From Litsea cubeba (Eukaryota > Streptophyta > Magnoliopsida > Laurales > Lauraceae): a stretch of DNA of 64,000 bases. This document shows positions 45,100 through 58,720 of the stretch, one piece after another (position 1 is the stretch's first letter; each line of letters starts with the position of its first letter). The position numbers and the translations under genes are program-made. The notes under the pieces were generated by a model. It did not search any database. It was given only the letters and a program-made list of their open reading frames with translations, and was not told the origin of the DNA. The stretch spans positions 60,255,889 to 60,319,888 of the forward strand of contig CM022953.1 of assembly GCA_012931725.1 (NCBI GenBank), given 5' to 3'.

Positions 45100-45849
45100 C
45101 AAAACCCTCCCCCATGCCCTAACAACTACTGTTCATCTCCTTTTCTCTAAAGTTCCAATCTCTTCTCTCTTCCTCTTCCCCAATTTCCTCCAACGAACCC
45201 TCATCTCCCCCTCCAATCTCTCTTTTCTCTTCCTCGCCCCAGAAACCCCTTAACAGAAGGCCAGCCGAGATCGACCTGCATCGTAGGAGCAACTGTCGAG
45301 ACCTTTTCTCTTTTCTCTGTGGTTTTTCTCTCTTTTCCTTCTACCTTCAATTGATCCAGGCAAGTGCACTGTGCTGGTAGTCTAGATTGCATGTTTTCCT
45401 TCTTTGATTTGCAGTAGAATTCCAATTCGTGATATATTTGTTTAGATCGATCCTTGAGCATGTTTGTTTGGTTCCTTTGGCCATTGATGGATGGGATTAC
45501 CTCATTTGGATGATCAATGGCCGGTTGATGATGGGTGAATGATGTAGGAATGATTCATTTTGCTTCTGTAATGGTCTATGGAGAAACCCAGGAGAATTGG
45601 GTTGCAGTGATGGGTTTTCCGGAGATGGAATGACGAGAACCCACCTCGTTGTGTTGTGATCGGAATCGAAGTAGGACCACCCTTGGTAGATCAGGACCCT
45701 ACGTCTATGTGAGGGGGCCTGTGCGACCATGGGGTGCTACTTGATCTGGATTTTGATCAGAGGTGGACCACCATTCCTGTGCTTAATGAAGAGGAGTTGT
45801 GTCCTGTCGCAGAACTGGGTTCTGTAACAGAACACAACACTGATAGGAG

Positions 45850-46345
45850 AGATGGACAGAGTCCAGCGATGGCCGAGCTCAGCACTTGCAGAGCCCAGCG
45901 GTTGCCGAGCTCAGCGTTAGCGCAGCTCAGCAACTGCCGAGCTCAATGCTGGCTGAACTCAGCGATGGCTGGATTCAACACTAGCCGAACTCAGGGTTCT
46001 GTCGAGCATAGTGGTTAGGATGAGATTGCGTTAGCCGAGCTAAGTGTCTAGGCCGAGCTCAGTGCTCAAAGCCGAGTTCAGTGTTACGGCCGAACTCAGT
46101 GTTATGGCCGAACTCAGTGTTTTACTGAGCTCAGCGCCAGACCGGGTTCCGTGCCAGACCGGACTTCGAGCTTAGCCGAACTCAGTGCTTAACCAAGCTG
46201 GGCTTGACCAACCTCAATGCCTAGCCGAACTCAATGCATTTTTCTGAACTCAGTTGGGTGGCCGAACTGAGCTAGGCCTTTGCCGAGCTGAGTTGGGTGG
46301 CCGAACTGAGTATTCAATTGAGCTCCATTGCTTAGCCGAACTCCG
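45850..46345 (+). repeat. Degenerate GCCGAACTCAGTG repeat array in the Tekay LTR
   Basis: About 25 irregularly spaced copies of GCCGARCTCAGYG lie 15-30 bp apart, well downstream of the TATA box. The array is repeated in the 3' LTR (about 54276-54771). The open frames running through it are not conserved proteins. Confidence 0.85.
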
Positions 46346-48327
46346 AGATGGATTTCCAAAAAGGTGGGATTTCAACAAAGGAGACTAGAACCTGGGACAT
46401 TCCCTTCAGCCAGAATTCTTAGTGTGCACGGCCAACTACCCAGGCCAGGGAGTTAGCCGAACTCACAGGAAGTTCTGGACAAACAGGCTTTGCCTGTAGG
46501 GTGTTTTCCCTTCTCTGGTCCCAGTGTGCCGAGCTGACCACCCAGGCCAGGAGGTCGGCTGAGCACACTGTGTACAGTGACACTTCCCAGATTCTAATTT
46601 CTATTGTTGCAATCATATGTAGGGCCCATTGACCATTCAAATAGACTTCCATCACTGTGCCAGCCACGAGTCAATGGTACGGCTCAACCTTGACTCGTGG
46701 GGTCCACTAATTAAAGTCCAGGTTATGTAATCTAAGATGATTCGACCTTTATACGTTACCAAAATGATGCATATAACTTCTAAGCACCAAACACAATATT
46801 CCTTAGCATCTGTGGTTTCACTTAAAGATCGAATTACCTGAGATGGACCTGTATCCGAAAGTGGACCATTTACCTAGGTTGGACTGTTGCTATCTCCCTT
46901 TGATCCTTGTACTTGGAGATTCATCTCCCTCATACTATGACTATCACTCTATTGTCCTTATTATTGCTTATACCTGTTAATTAAATGGAAAATGGAGGAC
47001 CTAAACCTAGGAATCCGTAGAGGTGACCCGGTAATCTGATTTGGTGGATCATTGACCCGTGTCTGTGGCTAGGCGGGCCCTTTTTATGGCCTAAGTTGGA
47101 TGTGAATTACCCTAGAATGGAGAGGTTAGATTGTATGGGCTTGTGACCCATTAAGGTTGTAAATGGATCATATGTCATTGAATATGGACTTGTATCTCAT
47201 ATGGACTGTTATAGATCAGGCCATGTATTTGGTGGGCCTTGGTATGGATCCAATGATGGAATTGGACTTGGACTATGATCCACAGTTTATATTGAGTACT
47301 TGGACCTCTTAGGGACTTTTGTTAGGACCTTGTTCACGCAAGGCAAAGCCTAGACAGACACAGACCTTTATTGTTTCCGAGTCGGCATAGACATTCACTG
47401 AGTTGATTTAAGCTCAGCCAGTTGGACTGATCATCACTGGTAGGAGCTATTGAGATTTGTTGTGTGGCTATCATGATGAGCACTGTTGGGACGGACGGTG
47501 TGATGCCGGTTCCGGTCGTCGTGGATGATGTTGATGATGTTTTGCAGGGTTAGTAATCCCTAGCATTAGCTTAGGATCCCTACCGCGACTGTGTTCAGTA
47601 TGGGAGGGCCGCGGCATAATATCCCGCGGTGACCAGCTTATGTGGATGTGCCATATTGTGTAGGTTTATTACTGTTATACTTATTATGATTCTACATTGT
47701 TATCTTGCACGACTGCATAGCATATGTACCTTTGTTACTCTCTTAACTTTATACACGTCTCTACTCATTTGATGCATACATTCTATATTATCTGCATATT
47801 GTGACTTGCCAGATCTTTAGATCTGACCCACTCTTGGTGCTTAGGTCTTGACCCCGAGTTCGAGGGCGATGCGTTCGCACTCATTGAGGTGCCCGTAGTA
47901 GGCGACTACAGATGGGGGCCGGCCGACCATGAGGTCGAGCCGGAAGGTGGAGAGCCGACACCAGCTGCAGGGGTCTGAGTGTTCTTTTGTCTGGGTTTGA
48001 GAGATTTTTGTTGTGAGACGGGTAGTGATAAAAATATGTAATTAAACTTGATTTGTTATCACCATACATTTAGGCTGGACTTCAGCCCTTCTACATTTGA
48101 CATATATACGATGATACCTTATGCTTCCGCTATCTCTGATATGGCTTCCGCTATACTATCATGCTTCCGCAATTAACCATTGTTATTATGTTGATGAAAA
48201 AGTTTTAAATTGGACCTCACTGCGGACCTACGATCTTGGAAGTTCTCGGATTTTCCGGGAAGTAGTGCGCCAATTTCGGTACTTTGACGATTTTCTCGGT
48301 ATCCGGAATTGGGGCGTTACAATTTTA

Positions 48328-48339
48328 TGGTATCAGAGC
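48328..48339 (+). other. Primer binding site (tRNA-Met) of the Tekay-type element
   Basis: TGGTATCAGAGC, complementary to the 3' end of the plant initiator tRNA-Met, lies 6 bases after the LTR end. This is the standard primer site of Ty3/Gypsy chromoviruses and of most Copia elements. Confidence 0.95.
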
Positions 48340-48490
48340 GGGCAAGTCTCTAGGAAATAAAATACACTAGAAACTTTAGGACGTAGTGAGGATCTCAGTG
48401 TGGGGGTACGTGTAGAGTCGATGGATCGGGTAGAATCAGTGTAGTCCTAAGTGTTGGACTTAAACTAACCTAATTTCTTTCTCTTAACAG

Positions 48491-51400
48491 ATGTCTAGAG
48501 AAAGTTCTCCATCACATATGATACCAGCAGTCGGCAGTTCGCCAGACTTCGAGCAGCGTTTCCAGAGGTTCTTACAGGCCTTCCTCGTTTCCCAAGAGGC
48601 CCAGGCTTCGGCGCAGCAGCAGCAGGCCGAGGATTTTGCCCAATTCCAGACGCAAGTCTTGGACATCATGGACAGAGTGGCTCAGCCAGGCACAGCAGCG
48701 GCATCCGTTCGGGAGGCAGACCCGAACGTCATATTTGAGAGGTTCCTCAAAAGGGGACCGCCTGAGTTCACTGGCGCCGATGACCCGCTGGTGGCCGACG
48801 AGTGGATTGTGCGGATGGAGAAGATCTTCAAGGTCTTCGAGTGCACCGGTCAGCAGAGAGTGCAGTTGGCCGCTTACATGTTCCGGGGAGTCGCGGAGGA
48901 CTGGTGGAGGACGATTCAGCGTCATTTCGAGACGATAGGAGACGAGATCGCTTGGACTGCATTCAGGGCGGACTTCCTTCGGAAGTTCATACCATCTCAC
49001 GTCAGAGACCGCAAACTGCGGGAATTTCAGGCGCTGGTGCAAGGCAGCATGACTGTCTACCAGTATGAGGTTCGCTTCACCCAGCTTTCTCGTTTTGCAG
49101 AGGCTCTGATCACACCTGAGTCCGAGAGGATCCGTCGGTTCGTCGATGGGCTGAGAGACGACATTCAGCTTAACATGTCTTGCATTGAGATTCACACATA
49201 TGAGGAGGCTTTGAGGAGAGCTTACTGGGCAGAGGAGCGTCTGCAGCGGATAGAGGCCAGTCAGCAGCAGAGGCGAGTTAGAGCCGCCTTGGTCAGACCG
49301 CAGCCCTTGCCCATACAGCAGCAGCCATTCCAGAGACAGAGGCCAGCAGGCCAGGCCAGGCAGCATCAGTATCAGCGGCAGCCTCAGCAGCAGCAGCAGC
49401 GTGGACCCAGAGTATGCTATGACTGTGGGGAGACAGGACACATCTCCAGATTTTGCCCATTCAGAGGGGGACAACCTCAGGCCCCGATGCTTCAGCTTCC
49501 AGCACCACCGAGGGCACCAGCCCCAGCTCCACCCGTTCAGCAGATTGCACCGGCACCCCAGCCACCTCAGCAGCAGTACCGTGCCCAGCAGCAGGCACGT
49601 GGACCCCAGCAGCCCAGGGGACAGCACTACCAGAGGGGACGATACCAGAGGCCCCATGGACAGCAGCGACAGCAGCAGAGACCTCAGGCTGTAGGTCAGG
49701 CATTCGCACTCACACATGAGGAGGCCGAAGCTGCAGGGAACGTCGTTGAAGGTACTCTTTCTATTTGTGATCAGATTGCTAGAGTATTGTTTGATCCTGG
49801 TGCGACACATTCCTATGTGTCTTCTGCTTTTGCTTTAGTTCTTGGTGGGGTAGGAGAGGAGTTGCCTTACACGCTAGTTGTGTCTACGCCCGTGGGCAAG
49901 AGGGTAGTGTGTCAGACTTACCACCCCAGATGCCGAGTGCAGATCGGGGAGTACATTATGTTTGCAGATTTGATCGTGTTACCCATGCATGACTTCGACG
50001 TTATCTTGGGGATGGATTGGTTGGCCAGATATCGAGCAGTGATGGATTGCTTTGAGAAGATAGTCAGACTCACTATCGACGGTTCAGATGCCACGATCGA
50101 GTTTGTGGGTGAGAGGAGACCACCCAGCACTAGGTTGATTTCAGCACTGAAGGCAGAGAGGCTAGTGAGATCAGGTTGCGAGGGCTACATCGCATTCATC
50201 TCAGAGGACAAGAAGTCCAAGGGAGTCGAGGAGATACCAGTTGTCTGTGAGTTCCCAGATGTATTTCCCGACGAGATCCCGGGATTGCCTCCAGTCAGAG
50301 AGATCGACTTCACCATCGAGCTTGTGCCAGGCACCGCACCGATTTCCAGAGCTCCTTACCGCATGGCTCCAGCAGAGCTGCGAGAGTTGAAGACCCAGTT
50401 GCAAGAGTTGATAGACAAGGGCTTCATCAGACCGAGCATGTCACCTTGGGGAGCACCTGTGCTCTTCGTGAAGAAGAAGGATGGATCGATGAGGATGTGC
50501 ATTGACTACAGGCAGCTGAACCAGGCGACAGTAAAGAACAAGTACCCTCTTCCCCGGATCGACGAGCTCTTCGATCAGCTTCAGGGAGCGCAGTACTTCT
50601 CGAAGGTGGACCTGAGATCGGGATATCATCAGCTGCGAGTCAGAGAGCAGGATGTGCAGAAGACAGCATTTCGTACTCGTTACGGACACTATGAATTCCT
50701 TGTAATGCCGTTCGGGTTAACGAATGCGCCGGCAGTGTTCATGGCCTTGATGAACAAGATCTTCGCCCCGTACCTCGACAGCTTTACAGTGGTGTTCATC
50801 GACGACGTGTTGGTCTACTCCAAGTCCAGAGAGGAGCACGAGCAGCATTTGAGGACGTCTCTACAGTTGCTACGTGATAACCAGCTGTACGCAAAGCTCA
50901 GCAAGTGCGAGTTCTGGTTAGAGCAAGTAGTCTTCCTCGGACATATCATCTCCAGAGACGGCCTAGCAGTGGACCCAGCAAAGATCGAGGCAGTAGTGAA
51001 CTGGGAGAGACCGAAGAATGTCACAGAAGTTCGGAGTTTCCTTGGCTTAGCAGGCTACTACCCGCAGATTTGTCAAGAGTTTCTCTTCGATTTCAGCCCC
51101 TTTGACCAAGCTGACGAGGAAGGACGTACCGTTCGTATGGACCGATGCATGCGAGGACAGCTTTCAAGAGCTGAAGGAGAGACTGACGTCAGCACCGATC
51201 TTATCTTTACCTTCTGGTACAGGCGGTTTCGTTGTTTTCACCGATGCTTCAGGGACCGGTCTTGGTTGTGTTTTGATGCAGGAGGGCAAAGTCATTGCTT
51301 ATGGATCACGCCAGCTGAAGGAACACGAGAAGAAGTATGCTACTCACGACCTGGAGCTTGCAGCAGTCGTGTTCGCACTGAAGATGTGGCGGCATTACCT

Positions 51401-53165
51401 CTACGGAGAGAAGTTCGAAGTCCATTCAGATCATCGCAGTTTGCAGTACCTGTTCACTCAGCATGATCTCAACAACCGTCAGAGGCGTTGGATGGAATAC
51501 ATCAAGGATTACGACTTCCCTATCAAATACCATCCGGGTAAGGCGAACGTCGTAGCAGATGCTTTGAGCAGGAAGACCGCCCTAGTCAGTTTCCTAGCAG
51601 CAGAGGGCGTGTGGACCGATGTCTTCAGTGACTTGGATGTCCAGTTTCAGCCGCTCAGCGACCGAGTTATGCTTGCTACCATGTCCGCTTGGGAACCAGA
51701 GTTGCTTGGAGAGGTCAAGGACAGTCAACGCAGCGATCCCAAGCTTGTCAAAGTGATCGAGCAGATTGACCAGAGGCCAGAGTTCAGACTGATTGGTGGA
51801 GTACTCTACTACCAGGACAGGCTGTGTGTACCAGATATCCAGGAGCTGAAGGACCAGATCTTAGCAGATGCACACCACAGCAGATATTCGATTCACCCAG
51901 GCAGTACCAAGATGTATAGGAACATGAGGAGCTACTACTGGTGGAACAACATGAAGAAGGAGATTGCAGGCTATGTGGCCAGATGTCTGACGTGTCAACA
52001 AATCAAGGCCGAGCACCAGAAGCCACCAGGGCTACTTCATCAGCTCAAGATACCTCAGTGGAAGTGGGAGCACATCACCATGGATTTTATTGCAGGACTT
52101 CCAGCTACCAGGAGACGCAGTGATGGCATTTGGGTGATCGTAGACAGGCTGACCAAGTCAGCTCACTTCTTGCCAGTATCGATGAGAGCGGGACTCGACG
52201 TCCTTGCTAAGCTGTACGTGGACAAGATCGTCTCTTTGCACGGAGTTCCAGCTTCGATTGTTTCAGACCGAGATCCACGCTTCACTTCTCACTTTTGGGA
52301 TAGTCTTCAGCAAGCTTTGGGTACCAAGTTGAGCTTCAGCACAGCCTATCATCCTCAGACAGACGGACAGACAGAGCGCACCAACCAGACCTTGGAGGAT
52401 ATGTTGCGAGCTTGTGTTCTAGACTACAAGGAGAACTGGGAGGATTCCTTGCCACTTTGTGAGTTTGCCTACAACAACAGTTACCACTCGAGCATCAAGA
52501 TGGCACCGTTCGAAGCGTTGTACGGCAGAAAGTGCAAGACCCCAGTCTGTTGGGAGGAAGTTGGTGTCAGGAGTTTCCATGGACCATCTATTGTCGGCGA
52601 CACCAGTGAGAAGATCCACCAGATAGTGGAGAACCTGAAGGTTAGCCGCAGTCGACAGAAGAGCTACGCAGACAATCGGCGCAGACCACTCGAGTTCCAG
52701 AAGGGAGACCGTGTCTTCCTGAAGGTTTCCCCAGCTCGAGGCACCCTCAGATTCGGCGAGAAGGGCAAGTTAGCACGGAGGTACGTCGGACCCTTTGAGA
52801 TCAAGGCCAGGATCGGGGATGTCGCCTACAGACTTCAGTTGCCAGCAGAGCTGTCAGGTGTGCACGACGTCTTCCATGTCTCGATGTTGAGGAAGTATGT
52901 GGAGGACCCTACCCACATTCTGCACCACCAGCCACTCGACATCCAGTCCGACGCGTCCTACATCGCCAAGCCAGTCGCCGTCATCGACACCAAGGAGAAG
53001 GTGCTTCGGGACCGAACCATTCAGTTCGTGAAGGTTCAGTGGGAGCATCACACTCCGGAGGAGGCTACTTGGGAGCTACAAGATCAGGTGGCAAGAGATT
53101 ATCCACATCTTCTACCGCAGGTATGTCCCTACTTTGTTTTTACATTTGGGGACCAAATGTTTTAA
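48491..53165 (+). pseudogene. Tekay-type gag-pol polyprotein, one-base frameshift
   Basis: Frame 1 (48491-51466) starts MSRESSPSHMIPAVGSS and has the gag capsid domain (about residues 95-220), a Gln-rich stretch, the zinc knuckle CYDCGETGHISRFC (309-322), protease DPGATHS (from D435) and RT with FIDDVLVYS (Asp 771 and 772). An extra C in GGCTACTACCCGCAG at about 51061 throws the frame off. The correct frame resumes and is open as 51102-53165: connection domain and RNase H (FTDASGTGLGCVL), integrase zinc module (CLTCQQIK), DDE core (D in ITMDFIAGLP, D in VSDRDPRF, E in DGQTERTNQ), and a chromodomain-like end (VRGT-type basic linker, then IDTKEKVLRDRT and EEATWE). Without the extra base it would be one polyprotein of 1557 residues. 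All catalytic residues I checked are present. Confidence 0.93.
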
Positions 53166-53177
53166 AGGAGGGAGGAA
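53163..53177 (+). other. Polypurine tract of the Tekay-type element
   Basis: AAAGGAGGGAGGAA directly precedes the 3' LTR and overlaps the end of pol by a few bases. It primes plus-strand DNA synthesis. Confidence 0.9.
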
Positions 53178-56100
53178 TGTGAGACCCCACCCCTGGTGGG
53201 CCCTCAATGTGAATTTGAATACTATTTATTAGCCTAAGTAGTTTAATTATATTAATTATGGGACTTAGTGAGGGTAGTTATGTATTTTCCTAGGGTTAGT
53301 CTAGTGGTGTAATTAGTAGAGTCAATAGGGTGTCTTTTGTTATTCTTAGAGTTAGTTAGTTTGTTAGAGGCCCTAGCTAGAGTTTTGTATTTACCATAGG
53401 GGGTTTGCACCAAAGAATCTTCTAGAAGATCACCTAAAGACCTAGATACCCTTTACCCTAACCCTAATCCTATTCTAACCCCAAGGGCAATCTTGTCCCT
53501 AACCCAAAAACCCAACCTATATAAACAAAACCCTCCCCCATGCCCTAACAACTACTGTTCATCTCCTTTTCTCTAAAGTTCCAATCTCTTCTCTCTTCCT
53601 CTTCCCCAATTTCCTCCAACGAACCCTCATCTCCCCCTCCAATCTCTCTTTTCTCTTCCTCGCCCCAGAAACCCCTTAACAGAAGGCCAGCCGAGATCGA
53701 CCTGCATCGTAGGAGCAACTGTCGAGACCTTTTCTCTTTTCTCTGTGGTTTTTCTCTCTTTTCCTTCTACCTTCAATTGATCCAGGCAAGTGCACTGTGC
53801 TGGTAGTCTAGATTGCATGTTTTCCTTCTTTGATTTGCAGTAGAATTCCAATTCGTGATATATTTGTTTAGATCGATCCTTGAGCATGTTTGTTTGGTTC
53901 CTTTGGCCATTGATGGATGGGATTACCTCATTTGGATGATCAATGGCCGGTTGATGATGGGTGAATGATGTAGGAATGATTCATTTTGCTTCTGTAATGG
54001 TCTATTGAGAAACCCAGGAGAATTGGGTTGCAGTGATGGGTTTTCCGGAGATGGAATGACGAGAACCCACCTCGTTGTGTTGTGATCGGAATCGAAGTAG
54101 GACCACCCTTGGTAGATCAGGACCCTACGTCTATGTGAGGGGGCCTGTGCGACCATGGGGTGCTACTTGATCTGGATTTTGATCAGAGGTGGACCACCAT
54201 TCCTGTGCTTAATGAAGAGGAGTTGTGTCCTGTCGCAGAACTGGGTTCTGTAACAGAACACAACACTGATAGGAGAGATGGACAGAGTCCAGCGATGGCC
54301 GAGCTCAGCACTTGCAGAGCCCAGCGGTTGCCGAGCTCAGCGTTAGCGCAGCTCAGCAACTGCCGAGCTCAATGCTGGCTGAACTCAGCGATGGCTGGAT
54401 TCAACACTAGCCGAACTCAGGGTTCTGTCGAGCATAGTGGTTAGGATGAGATTGCGTTAGCCGAGCTAAGTGTCTAGGCCGAGCTCAGTGCTCAAAGCCG
54501 AGTTCAGTGTTACGGCCGAACTCAGTGTTATGGCCGAACTCAGTGTTTTACTGAGCTCAGCGCCAGACCGGGTTCCGTGCCAGACCGGACTTCGAGCTTA
54601 GCCGAACTCAGTGCTTAACCAAGCTGGGCTTGACCAACCTCAATGCCTAGCCGAACTCAATGCATTTTTCTGAACTCAGTTGGGTGGCCGAACTGAGCTA
54701 GGCCTTTGCCGAGCTGAGTTGGGTGGCCGAACTGAGTATTCAATTGAGCTCCATTGCTTAGCCGAACTCCGAGATGGATTTCCAAAAGGTGGGATTTCAA
54801 CAAAGGAGACTAGAACCTGGGACATTCCCTTCAGCCAGAATTCTTAGTGTGCACGGCCAACTACCCAGGCCAGGGAGTTAGCCGAACTCACAGGAAGTTC
54901 TGGACAAACAGGCTTTGCCTGTAGGGTGTTTTCCCTTCTCTGGTCCCAGTGTGCCGAGCTGACCACCAGGCCAGGAGGTCGGCTGAGCACACTGTGTACA
55001 GTGACACTTCCCAGATTCTAATTTCTATTGTTGCAATCATATGTAGGGCCCATTGACCATTCAAATAGACTTCCATCACTGTGCCAGCCACGAGTCAATG
55101 GTACGGCTCAACCTTGACTCGTGGGGTCCACTAATTAAAGTCCAGGTTATGTAATCTAAGATGATTCGACCTTTATACGTTACCAAAATGATGCATATAA
55201 CTTCTAAGCACCAAACACAATATTCCTTAGCATCTGTGGTTTCACTTAAAGATCGAATTACCTGAGATGGACCTGTATCCGAAAGTGGACCATTTACCTA
55301 GGTTGGACTGTTGCTATCTCCCTTTGATCCTTGTACTTGGAGATTCATCTCCCTCATACTATGACTATCACTCTATTGTCCTTATTATTGCTTATACCTG
55401 TTAATTAAATGGAAAATGGAGGACCTAAACCTAGGAATCCGTAGAGGTGACCCGGTAATCTGATTTGGTGGATCATTGACCCGTGTCTGTGGCTAGGCGG
55501 GCCCTTTTTATGGCCTAAGTTGGATGTGAATTACCCTAGAATGGAGAGGTTAGATTGTATGGGCTTGTGACCCATTAAGGTTGTAAATGGATCATATGTC
55601 ATTGAATATGGACTTGTATCTCATATGGACTGTTATAGATCAGGCCATGTATTTGGTGGGCCTTGGTATGGATCCAATGATGGAATTGGACTTGGACTAT
55701 GATCCACAGTTTATATTGAGTACTTGGACCTCTTAGGGACTTTTGTTAGGACCTTGTTCACGCAAGGCAAAGCCTAGACAGACACAGACCTTTATTGTTT
55801 CCGAGTCGGCATAGACATTCACTGAGTTGATTTAAGCTCAGCCAGTTGGACTGATCATCACTGGTAGGAGCTATTGAGATTTGTTGTGTGGCTATCATGA
55901 TGAGCACTGTTGGGACGGACGGTGTGATGCCGGTTCCGGTCGTTGTGGATGATGTTGATGATGTTTTGCAGGGTTAGTAATCCCTAGCATTAGCTTAGGA
56001 TCCCTACCGCGACTGTGTTCAGTATGGGAGGGCCGCGGCATAATATCCCGCGGTGACCAGCTTATGTGGATGTGCCATATTGTGTAGGTTTATTACTGTT

Positions 56101-56748
56101 ATACTTATTATGATTCTACATTGTTATCTTGCACGACTGCATAGCATATGTACCTTTGTTACTCTCTTAACTTTATACACGTCTCTACTCATTTGATGCA
56201 TACATTCTATATTATCTGCATATTGTGACTTGCCAGATCTTTAGATCTGACCCACTCTTGGTGCTTAGGTCTTGACCCCGAGTTCGAGGGCGATGCGTTC
56301 GCACTCATTGAGGTGCCCGTAGTAGGCGACTACGGATGGGGGCCGGCCGACCATGAGGTCGAGCCGGAAGGTGGAGAGCCGACACCAGCTGCAGGGGTTT
56401 GAGTGTTCTTTTGTTTAGGGTTTTGAGAGATTTTTGTTGTGAGACGGGTAGTGATAAAAATATGTAATTAAACTTGATTTGTTATCATCATACATTTAGG
56501 CTGGACTTCAGCCCTTCTACATTTGACATATATACGATGATACCTTATGCTTCCGCTATCTCTGATATGGCTTCCGCTATACTATCATGCTTCCGCAATT
56601 AACCATTGTTATTATGTTGATGAAAAAGTTTTTAAATTGGACCTCACTGCGGACCTACGATCTTGGAAGTTCTCGGATTTTCCGGGAAGTAGCGCGCCAA
56701 TTTCGGTACTTTGACGATTTTCTCGGTATCCGGAATTGGGGCGTTACA
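53178..56748 (+). repeat. 3' LTR of the Tekay-type element
   Basis: Nearly identical to the 5' LTR. Differences seen by eye include one-base indels near 54786 and 54966 and substitutions near 54006, 55944, 56333 and 56398. The TATA copy is at 53518-53525. Confidence 0.95.
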
Positions 56749-57727
56749 CGGTGGCCTGGTTTGTCGCACATGTCACACCCCGAAACCGGGCCCTGCAGTG
56801 ATCCGACCTCGGGATGCGAAATTTTGGAATAAATTTGAAACTTTTGTTATATTTCCCAAGATCCGCGTGAAAAAGGATAATAAAATTCCATCACGATCAG
56901 AATATATTTCCGCAGAAGCTTATTATGGTGTTGCGACCCGGAGTCCGTGGCCATCGGATTCCGTGTCGCACTCAACCAATATCATAAAGCCATCAAATAA
57001 GCAGACTGGCACAAATTGCAAATCATAGAACACTGAGCTGGTAGTAACAGGACTATTTAATTTCCCACATATTCAAATTACAAATAACAAATGTTTTAAT
57101 TACAAACCCAAGAAAAAGGCTAACAAAGCCATACAAAAATATCCAACTGAACAGAATTACTACCCCCAATATTTAGATACAAACTCCGGTGCCAAACTTG
57201 ACATCTAGATGATATCAATGGGCAGCCTCTCACGTCAGACCGGCGGCTCCACCGCCTCCTCCGATCAAACACCTAAAAACAGAATGAGAGGAAACTGGCA
57301 CCAAACAAATAGGGTCAGACACAACGGTCTGACAAGCAAATAAACAGGTAATACGTAAAATGAGCATTTATAAATCCTTATGGAATCATTATAAATCCAT
57401 TTAAAGAGTCTAAACAATAATAGCAATAAATCATGATAAAACGATCGGAAGACCGAACATAAATATCAAAGAAAATAAATGAACAGTCTCTGAAGTATAA
57501 ATATCTCGAAAAGATAACAGCCTACATAAAACATTTAATAATTGGAAATACATTTAAAGTCCTGAATAATAGAGACAATACGATAAAAGATCGGTTTCAT
57601 AAACATTAACAAATTCAAAGAATATACTGAGTATAAACAAACAAGAATCATAAAACAAATTAATAAACAGATAAAACGTTGGCGACCACAGATAGCTATA
57701 TTCTCCTATTACCGAAGTAAGAAGAGC

Positions 57728-58110
57728 AGACAGAACCGTAGCCACTACACGTGGGATCGGAAACAGAATCAGAACCGTAGCCACTACACGTGGGACCGGC
57801 AGATAAAAACCGTTGCCATGGTCGGTACAGACAGAATCCAAGTTGCAGCTGGCAGACAAATTAAAGATCCCAAGCTGGGTGATCAGCCCGACAAGGTGAC
57901 CTAAGCCTAGTGTTGCCTTTAGTTTTTAAAACCTGAACCAATACAAATCAAAATACTAATCCCTTTGGCTCATGGGCTCACACCACAGGGCTCTGGCCCC
58001 ATTTCGCCTCGAGGTTTTATTTTTGAAATTATAGTCTCTTTGGCTCATGGGCTCGCACTACAAAGCTCTGGCCCCGTCTTGCCTCGAGGTTTTATTTTCA
58101 AAATACTAGT
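57728..58110. repeat. Local duplications in the solo LTR
   Basis: CCGTAGCCACTACACGTGGG occurs twice (about 57737 and 57776), with the ACACGTG E-box-like core in both. Further right, GGCTCATGGGCTC, CTCTGGCCCC and GCCTCGAGGTTTTATTTT occur in order twice (57967-58034 and 58042-58100). Confidence 0.85.
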
Positions 58111-58720
58111 CTTATCGATGAAATCCCGAATGTGGCGAACCACTCCAATCTCCTTTCACATCGACTCGGAGAAAACATATGAATTTCTATGGTAAACCGC
58201 TCAAATACACATCAACGTGATTTGTATAAAATCATACGATCAATCCTTTCGAACATGAAAAACCACATGATTTTATAACAAATCCCCGATGCTATTCAAA
58301 TTAGTTCACCAAAGAATACAAATACTTTCTCTGACTTGAAATGGAATGGAATAGTGTAGAATGACTTAATGACTTACCAAGGAACCATCTCAATACACAT
58401 TTAACCTTTAAACATTGATTAATAAGATAATAGGTTTGATGCCAATGAAAATCTACAACATTTAAATGATAAAGTGCGCATTGAGACTTGAAAGGTTCCC
58501 GGGTAATTTCACATATGCTCATTCTCTCATTGTTCTCATTCCCATTTCACAATTTCCAAGTATCACAATTAACCCCAAACTTTCATGGGCTTCCAAGCAT
58601 AAAAAGAAGATTAATGGGCCTCAAAACAAATAATAGAAATGGGCCTTAAACAGGCTTGAACAAGAACCAGAAAAGAGCCCACACAACACCCAGAAATTGG
58701 GCCCTGGACAGGCCTGGGCT

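Larger units (their letters stand above)
44752..48321 (+). repeat. 5' LTR of the Tekay-type element
   Basis: Starts TGTGAGACCCCACCCC and ends GGGGCGTTACA. The TATA box is at 45092-45099 (CTATATAAAC), and CT-rich leader sequence follows. A GCCGAACTCAGTG-type subrepeat array lies at 45850-46345. At 3570 bp it is unusually long, as in Del/Tekay elements. Confidence 0.95.
44752..56748 (+). mobile_element. Complete Ty3/Gypsy chromovirus, Tekay/Del type
   Basis: A 12.0 kb element with LTRs of about 3.57 kb (44752-48321 and 53178-56748) and a perfect 5 bp target duplication CGGTG (44747-44751 and 56749-56753). A tRNA-Met primer site follows the 5' LTR and a polypurine tract precedes the 3' LTR. One long gag-pol frame is broken by a single base. 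LTRs of this length and a chromodomain-like C terminus point to the Tekay/Del clade. I count about a dozen differences between the LTRs, so the insertion is recent. It sits inside the gag zinc knuckle of the Copia element. Confidence 0.96.

Noticed and set aside
48572..49810. 412-codon minus-strand ORF opposite the Tekay gag
   Set aside because: It mirrors the gag frame; low-complexity Leu/Ser composition, no domain, no promoter.
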